A DNA stretch of 64,000 nt from Martinezella rhizogenes (lineage in GTDB: Bacteria; Pseudomonadota; Alphaproteobacteria; Rhizobiales; Rhizobiaceae): contig NZ_JAPYZZ010000017.1 of assembly GCF_027460065.1 (NCBI RefSeq), positions 550-64,549 of the forward strand. The letters run 5' to 3'. The notes below the pieces were generated by a model, which saw only the letters and a list, made by a program, of their open reading frames with translations, was not told the origin of the DNA and did no database searches. Numbering within the stretch: the first letter of the stretch is position 1; every line of letters begins with the position of its first letter. Positions 27,301 through 35,041 of the stretch are shown piece after piece. The translations under genes were made by a program, and so were the position numbers.

Positions 27301-28023
27301 GTTGGAGAATCGGCGATCGACATCACCGGGCTGGCGAAGCCGGCGCTCTTCAACGTCGTACGCCATGCTGTGAGGAACGGCTCAAGGTCGACCTTGGCAT
27401 ACACTGCTGCCGGTGTGTACTCGCCTCGCGAAAGCGATCTTACCGCGGTCCTCGAGGCACACGCTTCCTACAACCGGCACGACACCCTTGCGGCCTTAAA
27501 ACACGTCCTTACGGGAGAACAAGGTCCGTATAAGTCGCATTCGCTTTTGACGACGGAGACAGACGGGACCCGGAGTCGAGGCCTCTGCGCATTCGCCTCC
27601 GCAAAGCACGAACGCATACTTCGGCTTATCGAACAACGTGAATACGATGTCGTGGAAATCATGGTCGATCAAGCGGATACAGCGCGCGCGAAAGTGGCCG
27701 AGATGGCCGCGACCGTGGCTTTAGAAGAGTGCCGTGCAGGCGAGATCGTGGCGGCCGACGCGGTGGATCTGGAGGCCGTCCTTAGGATTTTGTGGAGCCG
27801 GCACCAGCAATGGTATGTAAAGGGTGGCCTAAACTTCGAACTCGGACTCACCGGAAACAAGATTCAGGCAACCGCCGCAGCGATCGTGAGCGCACTCCTG
27901 CCGGTCAATGAAGTCTGGTATCTCGAGCCGGCAAGGTTCGACGTGAACGGCTTCACGCAAGGGACCGGGGATTCTTATTACTACAATCTGACGGGTTCAG
28001 CCAACCCGCTTAGGCGTGGCTGA
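24373..28023 (+). CDS. Zinc ribbon-kinase-P-loop ATPase multidomain protein
   Basis: 1216 residues from a TTG behind GGAGAAG. Domains in order: a zinc ribbon (C8/C9, C12, C26, C29); a Ser/Thr-kinase-like domain (glycine loop GRGFYGA 54-60, Lys77, catalytic HNDLHAAN 177-184, DLG 211-213); a P-loop ATPase (Walker A GMRGCGKT 349-356, Walker B VLFLLDD 518-524); a helical region with winged-helix-like parts (about 690-870); and a C-terminal domain with GLGFEERT (913-919), DITGLAKP (983-990) and LGLTGNKIQATAAAIVSAL. The last motifs recall CARF-like ligand-sensing folds. It probably senses invasion and signals by phosphorylation or ATP-driven assembly. It lies 255 bp after the TIR gene. Function is inferred from domains only. 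Confidence 0.78.
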   Translation: MSELGRYCCFNCPKPDQELKALTDRCPDCGYAYGFPLFDVPKSIGKFEVQRSLGRGFYGAAFVAKRQGAVRAQRVLKVSPKAMYSHFNKSFEDEVARHSEVAEGSEFIVGVEDLFEADITFGDLSIPCHVAELQYLDGEPLQAYLNGSEPLSASEAAQIACDLFRMREEFEVRLKNHNDLHAANIVVQRLPKASWRRGDAIEPAIRAMAIDLGSVAEDRRSGGGYVGDLHWIVDHITKMAFQLLEGGDNTADLEKRIALKLLSIAQSLTGAIENQRPPSAEDMVRLISDEYHQVAQPWRPWRNNLVLRRFEESFNAQTMDAWYVPELLVDPDGNWIKRVSAPGPLVMTGMRGCGKTMLLHSVQFHARATLRVQETDAHALKRISGDGYVGLFVSAQRLIPVGSSAKEPSAAMLNARLLVAYAAAAARAIAHLSDLDGASVAPDAPSTIAKAVADVISPAIPVAAPATIEQLERYFIDLLVRMSRSDSLFELATTSATAFPHLAEAVRKSSPIWQDSQVLFLLDDVSTRYLDSSKIEELLSALIFQHPVCAFKLTSEAQTIFLTLKSPGQLHPASAGRDFQTFDLGAEVYETLKRPGGGKAFINNVLRARAKLYSGHPSAEPRDVLGDIDLESIARTIVSSQPTSTDRKYWGLSALAGVCVGDIGSVIQIYQQILARRGKALPVPPQIQNDAFQDFCARYLYHLDRRGSDLKAVAMSFAEASYQLLMQSGKDPASKRLRQYNSIYIRITSGDVEEQMKRLRDLVDAGVFVFTGAAPRTKTRDSNPTQQFQLTYRKIYGLVNFIGLSERDRFELSGDGLQEWLVHPAQGRELLVKNLAKQEFDEPGVHVEEVVEAKPRKFERSQPVQLMLLEHGAPTTTSSRAPSFEKSPIAIPKVSRLTRSDLPAHTDTLVVGLGFEERTAVSFERLLERTRPSKVLAVRYENQGYADRMLEHARSRGIAVEETSYTAVKTGGLPSIVGESAIDITGLAKPALFNVVRHAVRNGSRSTLAYTAAGVYSPRESDLTAVLEAHASYNRHDTLAALKHVLTGEQGPYKSHSLLTTETDGTRSRGLCAFASAKHERILRLIEQREYDVVEIMVDQADTARAKVAEMAATVALEECRAGEIVAADAVDLEAVLRILWSRHQQWYVKGGLNFELGLTGNKIQATAAAIVSALLPVNEVWYLEPARFDVNGFTQGTGDSYYYNLTGSANPLRRG

Positions 28024-28113
28024 CAGGCGCGCAATACGGGCTCAGGGATCGATCGTGGTAGCTGCCCGATGTAGCCAACTCTTGCTGGACCCTCACGATC
28101 AGCTAACTAAGAA

Positions 28114-28386
28114 TCAGGCAGTTCCAGTTTTGAAACGCTTCAGCGTAAGCATATGCAGCCTATCTTGCTCGTGCGGCCAGTATACGAGAAAGGTGGCATC
28201 GCCGTACGCCGCTGTCCGGCAGGTGAGCTCCACCGGCTCCCCACGAATGAGATCGGTTCCATTTGCAGCCGCTTGCGTACGGAGCAGTGTCTCTAGATCT
28301 AGAGGAACCTCGATCATCACCAATTCCGCCAGCGGCAAGCGCTTGTCGATGAGAGGATAGATGCCGTCCGGCAAGTTTGCATCCAT
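28114..28386 (-). CDS. 90-residue protein ending the methylase operon
   Basis: A strong GAGGAGG ribosome-binding site precedes the ATG. The protein is small, acidic at its N-terminus and beta-rich towards its C-terminus (GDATFLVYWPHEQDRLHMLT). No family is recognised. It is the last gene of the minus-strand operon, 56 bp after the Vsr gene, which suggests an accessory or control role. It is too short for a nuclease. Confidence 0.6.
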   Translation of the reverse strand: MDANLPDGIYPLIDKRLPLAELVMIEVPLDLETLLRTQAAANGTDLIRGEPVELTCRTAAYGDATFLVYWPHEQDRLHMLTLKRFKTGTA

Positions 28387-28442
28387 CGGTGCGCCTCCTC
28401 TAAACTACAGAAAAGCGACATATACCGCATCAGCACTCTGCG

Positions 28443-28844
28443 TCACAGGAAACCTTGTAGCTGTTCAGCGATACTCTCATCGCTGCGCGCTTCGCACTCC
28501 CAAATAACAAGGACGGACCAGCCGTCCTTTTGAAGATCCTCGATGGCGCGAGCGTCACGCTCGGCGTTACGTCGAAGTTTTGCTTCCCAGAATTCGATGT
28601 TCGATTGAGGTATTCGCGCGCGCTTGCAGTCATGCAAATGCCACAGGCATCCATGAACGAAGATAACCTTCCGCTTTCCCGGAAAGACGATGTCGGGATT
28701 TCCGGGGAGGTCCTTGCGGTGAAGCCGAAAGCGATAACCAAGCCGATGGGCGCATCTGCGGACCGCCATCTCCGGCTTGGTATCTTTCGACCGAACACGC
28801 CCCATCAGCCGAGAGCGATCGTATTGGCTGAGCTTGTCGACCAT
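28443..28844 (-). CDS. vsr: Very short patch repair (Vsr) endonuclease
   Basis: 133 residues, close to the usual length. Family signatures are complete: SRLMGRVRSKDTKPEMAVRR, YRFRLHRKDLPGNPDIVFPG with the catalytic Asp, and VHGCLWHLHDCKRARIPQSN with zinc-binding His/Cys, then WECEA. The usual FWHGH reads LWHLH here. Vsr nicks 5' to the T of T:G mismatches that arise when 5-methylcytosine deaminates, so pairing with the upstream cytosine methylase is expected. In GHKL-containing operons it could instead be the restriction nuclease. The start has GGAGGAGAGGAC before it. Confidence 0.92.
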   Translation of the reverse strand: MVDKLSQYDRSRLMGRVRSKDTKPEMAVRRCAHRLGYRFRLHRKDLPGNPDIVFPGKRKVIFVHGCLWHLHDCKRARIPQSNIEFWEAKLRRNAERDARAIEDLQKDGWSVLVIWECEARSDESIAEQLQGFL

Positions 28845-28869
28845 GTCCTCTCCTCCAAATGGGCGGCGA

Positions 28870-30060
28870 TTAGAGGCGCTTTGAATCCGCCGTTTTCATG
28901 TCTTTGTGCGCCGCCTCTTCGATTTGTCGCCGAAGATGCTCGCACAGAGAGCGCGCAAGCTGAACCGGGACGGCGTTGCCGATCTGCATTCCTGCAGCCA
29001 TCAAACCGCCCTCAAACACAAAATCATCCGGGAAGGTCTGGAGGCGCGCGGCTTGCCGAGCCGTGATCCCATGGTGCTCTGTCGGATGCACGAAGCGACC
29101 TTTTGACGGATTAATGCACGCGGTCGTCATGGTGGGGGACGGTTTTGATGGATCGATCCGGCCGTAGACGTCACGATGACCGTCATGCTCCGCATGGCAC
29201 GCCAGAACCCTGTTGGATTGGTGGCGGGACCCGCCGTTTGGAGGCGTGCTTCTGAACGTTTCGATCAACCCGGCGGAATGAGACATATGAATATTGTTCG
29301 GGTCTCCTGCCAGAGCGCCGACGAAGGCGTCCGCGGCCGTTCGCCAAGCAAGTCGTTCGTCGGACGGCGAGAGCTTAGCTGGATCGCCATGTGTGGCACG
29401 GGGCGGCCAAGCCAAGTCGAACTCCAACCGCTTGGGATCGTATCCGAGGATGAACACGCGTTTTCTACTTTGCGGGACGCCATAATTCTGTGCGTTGACC
29501 ACGATGGGATCGAAAACCTGGTAGCCTTGTGCGCGTGCGGAGCTGAGGAACGTCTGCAGGTAATCCGCATGCTTGGGTTGAAGCATACCCGGCACGTTTT
29601 CCAGCAGGAACATCGTGGGCCGAATGGCGCGCACGAAAGCGAAATAGCGCAGCACGAGAGCATTCCGCGGGTCGTCGACCCCCGTGTCTCCCAGGCGATG
29701 CGATGAGAACCCCTGACACGGCGGACCACCAAGCAGCAGGTCGCATTGTCCCTCGATCAACCCTGCCTCGTTCATGACGTCAAACGGATCGAGTTCGAGG
29801 ATATTTTCCTCGAAGACCGCCACTTTCCTGCCGCTGCCATTGCGGATCTGCTTGCGGTATGTGGCCGCTGCGTGCTTGGAATGCTCGATCGCCGCGCGCA
29901 CCTCGAAACCGGCCTTGATGGCTCCGAGCGAGAAGCCGCCAGCGCCAGCGAAAAGGTCGACACAAAGAGGGATCGTGGTCGGCGAGGCGACTGCAGGGGT
30001 TTTCACCTTAACGCGATGCTCAGGCGCGCGTTTGGCGGTGGACGGAGGCGGGAAGTCCAA
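28870..30060 (-). CDS. DNA (cytosine-5-)-methyltransferase
   Basis: 396 residues from a TTG, with GGAGGAC ahead of it inside the preceding gene. Motif I is DLFAGAGGFSLG (35-46), motif IV GGPPCQGFSSHR with catalytic Cys115, motif VI ENVPG (154-158), motif VIII QSRKRVFILG, and motif X QIGNAVPVQLA near the end. The target-recognition region is about 235-300. It transfers methyl from S-adenosylmethionine to C5 of cytosine; the recognised site cannot be read from sequence. It is cotranscribed with the receiver-domain gene (3 bp apart) and Vsr (25 bp). Confidence 0.93.
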   Translation of the reverse strand: MDFPPPSTAKRAPEHRVKVKTPAVASPTTIPLCVDLFAGAGGFSLGAIKAGFEVRAAIEHSKHAAATYRKQIRNGSGRKVAVFEENILELDPFDVMNEAGLIEGQCDLLLGGPPCQGFSSHRLGDTGVDDPRNALVLRYFAFVRAIRPTMFLLENVPGMLQPKHADYLQTFLSSARAQGYQVFDPIVVNAQNYGVPQSRKRVFILGYDPKRLEFDLAWPPRATHGDPAKLSPSDERLAWRTAADAFVGALAGDPNNIHMSHSAGLIETFRSTPPNGGSRHQSNRVLACHAEHDGHRDVYGRIDPSKPSPTMTTACINPSKGRFVHPTEHHGITARQAARLQTFPDDFVFEGGLMAAGMQIGNAVPVQLARSLCEHLRRQIEEAAHKDMKTADSKRL

Positions 30061-30063
30061 GAC

Positions 30064-31857
30064 TCAGTCCTCCAGCGGCGACTGGGAGTCGCGATCGTCG
30101 ACAAAATCGAGACCGATCCTGGACTGCGAAGTAATGAAGCGCGATTGGATTTCCAGAGCGTACTCATACCGCAGCATTCCGCAAACGGTCGCCGTCGCGT
30201 GCTTCATCTGGAGGTTCTTCGTTCGCTTCGTCTTGGGCGGCGAAACATAACTGACTTCGCAATGCGGAGCGTCTTCACCTGGCAGATAGCCGTCGTTTCG
30301 CACGTACATCATCATCCAGGCCGGGGAAGATCCGACGTTTCTAGCTGCGGAAAACGCAAGCCGTTCCGTGGTGCCGTCGTCGTTTAGGATGTTCGCGAAG
30401 ATATGCCCTCCCCGAGAGGCATCCAGAATGGCATCCTTGTCCTTTTTCTTCAATAGCTGAAGGGCCGTGAACCGCTTGATGCCGTCCATTCGATCCCACG
30501 GCCGCCCGCGGTGTACCCTTGGCACCATATCGCAGGCAGGAGTCAGGCAAAGCCAATACTCCTGACCGATTTTCAGTATGTGTCCCAGCTCCAGATGCGG
30601 GCTTCTCGCAGGTTTGCTGCCCACGAACGCGTTGTGACCCATCCGTGCCTTGGTGAGAACGGTCATATCCTTTAGATCGACTTTGAAGTGCGATTTGACG
30701 ACCTCAGTCGGATCACGCCCTTTGTCCACCAGTCTGATTTCTTTGGCGAACGCACTGACGTTGGGGAGCAGTCTATCCATCAGTTGTTCCGCGTGGTTCC
30801 GAACGGTGCGATTGACGATGGCGTCAAGGTCGTGCTGATCGGCTTCGAGCACTCGGCGATACCACATCGCGCCTACATCGGGTTCTCCGAGGGCCGCGTC
30901 CTGAACCTCGATCCCCCGTTCGTTCATTTCCGCCCTAAGTTTCGTTAACATCAGACGAGGCGGACGCGGATTCCATGCACTCAATGCCTTTTGAACAGCA
31001 GGCAGCAGCTCCTCGCCGTCGTTCTTGGACTTGAAAGCGATGAACCCGCGCGAACCTCTGATAAACATCGCGTCGTCCTGACCCCAGTAGGAAACGCCGA
31101 GGTCAATTTTCGCGAAGCGCGCCGCGTTCCTGTCCTCAAATATCTGCAAGGCGTACTTTGCCGCTCCGAACCATGCCCTTCTGTGCAACTTCGATTTTTC
31201 CAAAAGTGCCTTGAGGTCGCCCCATGGAGCCGTTCCTGAGTGAACTGCCTTTGTGAGAACACTGTCGTCGCGATTGTCGGCTTTCGTCGTCCAGATATAT
31301 TGGCTATCCTTAACTGCACTCAGCAGTTCGTCCTCGTGCTCATCTATGAAATCCTGGAGTTCCTGAGGAGAGGTTTCCGCTGGAAGCCCGTGGCGCGGAA
31401 CGGAAAGACCAATCAAAAATTCCTGGAAAACCCTGTCCAGATCTTCCTGCGTGTGCACCAGGATCAACGTGAAGTGCTTGTTTGCGAGCGCAGCACGGGC
31501 ATATGCGACTGCTTTCGATCCATCGCCGGCCTTGTTCTTGTCCAGCTGATAATCCAAGATCAAAAGATCAGTCTGATGGAGCCGGTGGATTTGTTCTTCC
31601 TCGGTATCTTCAGTTGGCGAGGTACCGTCGTGAATATCAAGGAGACACGGCGATGCCGAAGCTCGAAATTCTTCAATCACTTTCCGAACTTTGTCACGGT
31701 TCTGCTTCCAGTTCTTGTGGCCGTGTTTCGTGTCGCGAACACGGTCATCCAGCAGGATCTCGTGCAGAGTCGGGTAGTCGTCGTCTACAATCAGCACCGA
31801 GCGAATAGGCTTAATAAACGCCTCTGTGATGAGGTCGTCGTAGTTCTTTTCCATCAT
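30064..31857 (-). CDS. Receiver-domain protein of the GHKL/methylase operon
   Basis: 597 residues. The N-terminus is a response-regulator-type receiver: VLIVDDD (21-27) gives the acidic pocket, and LLILDYQLD places a candidate phospho-Asp at 102. A roughly 60-residue insertion separates the first two elements, and the usual Thr and Lys are at best weakly placed (LILVHTQ 131-137). Residues about 150-597 show no DNA-binding HTH and are not recognised. The ATG overlaps the stop of the GHKL gene (ATGA), so the two are translationally coupled. It is probably the phospho-acceptor or docking partner of the GHKL protein. Confidence 0.75.
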   Translation of the reverse strand: MMEKNYDDLITEAFIKPIRSVLIVDDDYPTLHEILLDDRVRDTKHGHKNWKQNRDKVRKVIEEFRASASPCLLDIHDGTSPTEDTEEEQIHRLHQTDLLILDYQLDKNKAGDGSKAVAYARAALANKHFTLILVHTQEDLDRVFQEFLIGLSVPRHGLPAETSPQELQDFIDEHEDELLSAVKDSQYIWTTKADNRDDSVLTKAVHSGTAPWGDLKALLEKSKLHRRAWFGAAKYALQIFEDRNAARFAKIDLGVSYWGQDDAMFIRGSRGFIAFKSKNDGEELLPAVQKALSAWNPRPPRLMLTKLRAEMNERGIEVQDAALGEPDVGAMWYRRVLEADQHDLDAIVNRTVRNHAEQLMDRLLPNVSAFAKEIRLVDKGRDPTEVVKSHFKVDLKDMTVLTKARMGHNAFVGSKPARSPHLELGHILKIGQEYWLCLTPACDMVPRVHRGRPWDRMDGIKRFTALQLLKKKDKDAILDASRGGHIFANILNDDGTTERLAFSAARNVGSSPAWMMMYVRNDGYLPGEDAPHCEVSYVSPPKTKRTKNLQMKHATATVCGMLRYEYALEIQSRFITSQSRIGLDFVDDRDSQSPLED

Positions 31858-34829
31858 TCCCCCTGCGGCCCCAAATCCGCATCCCGAAACTCGATATAAA
31901 ACGCCGCGCCCGACAGCGTTGGCGGGTCTTCCACAGTCTTGTAGCGGATCGAATGTCCGCCAGCGGCAAGATTTGCCCTCGCCAGATACAGCCCCACGCC
32001 TCGGCCCGATCGCTCCTTGCGTGTGAAGAACAGCCGAAATATCTGGGAGGTATCCTCATCGGAAACACCCGGTCCGCTATCGGCGATCACGACCTCGTTG
32101 CCGACGATGTCGAAGAGGATTTCACGCGTGGGCCTCGCCACCGTCGCCACCCAGTAGACGCTGTTGTTCACCAGGTTCATAAAGACCGGGAATATGCGGG
32201 CGGGCCTCTCGTAAAGCCTCATCTGCAGAAACTCGTCCGTCGCCCTGAACCGTATTCCCGACTCGGCGAGCTTCGGCGCGAAGAATTGTCGGATGAACTC
32301 GGCGATCTCCGCACCCGTAATCCATCTCTGCAGGCGATCGCCCGACAGGCGTAGCGGCGAGAGGAAACGCAGTTGATCTGTTAGGCCTTCGATGCCTAGT
32401 CGGATGTCCCTGACTTCCGGCGCGTTTCGTATGTCTTCTGGCAGCGAGTTCAGGCCCGCAGTCGCCATTTCGTCGAATTCTTGGAGATCATGCGCTGCAA
32501 TCTCGACCGCAATGCCCAGTTGAGCCAGCGCGGTGAGACGATCAAGCTCGGCGGAGGCTTCTCGAAGGTCTTGATTTTGAACGCTTGCAAGCGTCTCTAG
32601 GTCGATCTCCGCCTTCACGTTTTCCAGCGCGGACACGTATATGCCAAAGATTTGCCGGTTCTCCGAAATCCAGTCATCTCTCAACTGAGCCAGAAGACCA
32701 ATAGCCGAGCCGACGTCGACCAGCTTTGCCGAAACCCTTGCGACAATAGCGTCTGCATCTTTCCCGAAATCCGCAATCCTGGCCTGCGCTAAGGTACGGA
32801 CGAGATCGTATTGCTCACGCTGCAGCCCGACAATGCTCGATTGAAATTGCTCGACTTGATGACGAACCGCGTCGGTCGATTGTCTTATCTGCTTGTCGAG
32901 GAGCCGGCCGGGTTCCGCGGCTTGAAATTCTTCTAGGGCGTTACGGAATTTCGTTTCATACGTAGAGATCAGTTCGGAAACCGTGTCGGCATTGTTTCGC
33001 GCAGCCTGGTATCGGCTGGTCAAGCGAGCGGAGCCCGACGGTTGCGGCCGGATGCTGGTGTCGGCAAGCGAGCTCCTCCAGTCGGATATACGATCGGCAG
33101 CGGCAACGACCTGATCGTCTTCTGTGATTGCAAATCCCTTTAGCTCGCGACTAATCTCGGTGAGAAGCGGTGGCAGGCTCTGTTCGGCACGCTCGAGCTC
33201 GGCCTGGAACAATTTCCGTTCTCGATCGCGAAGCTTCTTTGCGTCTTCCTCGGCGCGTTGCGCACGGTTGCTTGCCTTGTTTGCATTTATCCGCGGCTTG
33301 CGGATATCGGACGCGGAGCCGAAATACCGCCTTGCCGATTGATCGAGAATGTTGCCGATCAAAACGCGGAAGGTCTTCGCAGCGGTGTTGTCGATAAAAC
33401 CTTCACGCCCCGCCTTGTCCTTGAGGTTCGGATTGTGGTGTCTCGTCAGCGCTATACGGCCGAACATCTGGCGGTGGTTCCAGAAGTACCGCCCGGCGTT
33501 CTTGCTGCGTTTGTACTCTATCGAGAAAAAGTCATTGTCCTCACGTCCGTACGGCAACACGCGCAGACCATCGCGATAGATCATCAAGCCGGCGTAGTCT
33601 TCCGCCAGCGCCAGATAGCGGATGTGTTCGGCTCGTTCGTGGCTGGAGTTGGCTTGTTCAAATTCCATCGAGGCGATGTAGATATCGAATGGCCCGACAC
33701 GCGTCGCTGCCCGTTCCGGCATGTACAAGCCTTTCGGCAGTTCGAACTCGACTGCTCCGTCAATCCAGTATCCGAACGCCTTCAGCCGTCCCCGAAACAC
33801 TCCGTCGTCACCGACCGATCCCTCGATCTGATGCTCCATGTCCTGGACTTGAGACCGATCGATCGCTCTCTCTGCGCCGACCAATATCTTGGCGCGCGCG
33901 CCATCCGGCCCCGGACTCCGTACATCGACCGAGTAATCGAAGTCCGGCCTACCACGGCCTGTGGAATACGGATCGACGAAATTCGAGAGCGTCCGCTCGA
34001 AACGGTCGATGACCTCGGCTCTCACAAGATCGGTGTCACCTGTAGAGGGAAGCGCTTTGAGGGTGTCGTCGAGATCGAAAACCAACATTGCGGTTCCGGG
34101 CCCGTCCCATTTTTCGAGGTGCTCAGGCCGAAACGGGATGCGCTTCATGCTCTGGATGATCCGCTGGGACGGCGGGAGACCGGCGCGCAGCGGCTCCTCG
34201 CTAAGCCACTCGTCATCGAAGCGTTTCCACGCGGCTCGCGCCGGTCGTTCGGTGGTCCGCCAGCCGTCGGCCATGGCGAGAACTGAACCCATCAGATCGT
34301 CCACCATCGCCGGCAAGGCGTTGAAGATGTCGATCTTGGTGTCGAAGGAGCCGGTCGCGACCGCGACCTCGGAGAGGTTCAGATAAGGATTCTCGAACAT
34401 CCGCCAGTCCAGGAGGGCGGCGACATATTTGTCGGATCGGTGCTTGCTGATCAGAAGGAGGACAGATCCAAGTTTCGCGCTCGACAACCTGCCGATACCT
34501 TTTTGACCCTGCCGGGCCCTGATCGGCAGCCCGCCCCGATCCGCGGAGGCAACGGGATGTGTATCTGATATCTTGCTCTCGGTGCCGATAACCAGCCACC
34601 GCCCGAACAGGTCGGCTTCCCGCATGCCGTGGCCGTCGTCCGTTAGAACGGCGACGGATGGCTCATCGTTGAATACGTGGAGTTTCACAGTCCGCGCGTA
34701 GGCGTCCCAAGAATTCTTCCAAAGCTCGGAGACTGCTGTTGGGGCGTCAGCAATCTGCTCTCGCCCAAGATGGTCTATGGTCCGCGCCCGGGTTGCGAAG
34801 CTCTTCGTGACGACGCTGGCTTTATCCAC
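31854..34829 (-). CDS. Dual GHKL ATPase protein (MORC-like N-terminus, histidine-kinase-like C-terminus)
   Basis: 991 residues. The N-terminal GHKL module has N-box AVSELWKNSWDA (32-43), G1 DDGHGM (64-69) and GIGRLSSAKLG (111-121), like Hsp90/MutL/MORC ATPases. A long S5-like and linker region follows, with coiled coils near 510-550 and 640-720. The C-terminus has a DHp-like helix LGIAVEIAAHDLQEF with a candidate His, then a second ATPase module: N-box FMNLVNNSVYWV, G1 IADSGPGV, F-box IFRLFFTRK, G2 GRGVGLYLARA. It is the first gene of the methylase/Vsr operon. A DNA-sensing clamp that signals to the receiver partner is an inference. Confidence 0.82.
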   Translation of the reverse strand: MDKASVVTKSFATRARTIDHLGREQIADAPTAVSELWKNSWDAYARTVKLHVFNDEPSVAVLTDDGHGMREADLFGRWLVIGTESKISDTHPVASADRGGLPIRARQGQKGIGRLSSAKLGSVLLLISKHRSDKYVAALLDWRMFENPYLNLSEVAVATGSFDTKIDIFNALPAMVDDLMGSVLAMADGWRTTERPARAAWKRFDDEWLSEEPLRAGLPPSQRIIQSMKRIPFRPEHLEKWDGPGTAMLVFDLDDTLKALPSTGDTDLVRAEVIDRFERTLSNFVDPYSTGRGRPDFDYSVDVRSPGPDGARAKILVGAERAIDRSQVQDMEHQIEGSVGDDGVFRGRLKAFGYWIDGAVEFELPKGLYMPERAATRVGPFDIYIASMEFEQANSSHERAEHIRYLALAEDYAGLMIYRDGLRVLPYGREDNDFFSIEYKRSKNAGRYFWNHRQMFGRIALTRHHNPNLKDKAGREGFIDNTAAKTFRVLIGNILDQSARRYFGSASDIRKPRINANKASNRAQRAEEDAKKLRDRERKLFQAELERAEQSLPPLLTEISRELKGFAITEDDQVVAAADRISDWRSSLADTSIRPQPSGSARLTSRYQAARNNADTVSELISTYETKFRNALEEFQAAEPGRLLDKQIRQSTDAVRHQVEQFQSSIVGLQREQYDLVRTLAQARIADFGKDADAIVARVSAKLVDVGSAIGLLAQLRDDWISENRQIFGIYVSALENVKAEIDLETLASVQNQDLREASAELDRLTALAQLGIAVEIAAHDLQEFDEMATAGLNSLPEDIRNAPEVRDIRLGIEGLTDQLRFLSPLRLSGDRLQRWITGAEIAEFIRQFFAPKLAESGIRFRATDEFLQMRLYERPARIFPVFMNLVNNSVYWVATVARPTREILFDIVGNEVVIADSGPGVSDEDTSQIFRLFFTRKERSGRGVGLYLARANLAAGGHSIRYKTVEDPPTLSGAAFYIEFRDADLGPQGE

Positions 34830-35041
34830 TTTTAGTCAACTCTCGGGTTACGACGACAATCTCGCGACGATGTTTTATTTGCCACATTACGCATCGAACG
34901 GTTAACGGAGAATAGTGAAAACAGTGCGTTTTCATACCCAAGCGCGAGTTGCCTCAGAAGAATACAATCAAATTTTCTGTTCGTCACGCTTCCAAAAAAG
35001 TCGAACCGACATACGTTCCTCATGTTACTTTTCACTACAAG

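Noticed and set aside
29176-29706. Plus-strand frame across the methyltransferase
   Set aside because: Shadow of the methyltransferase, whose catalytic motifs are on the minus strand here.
33258-34286. A 342-codon frame antisense to the dual-GHKL gene
   Set aside because: The opposite strand carries clear GHKL motifs in order; this frame has no recognisable domain.
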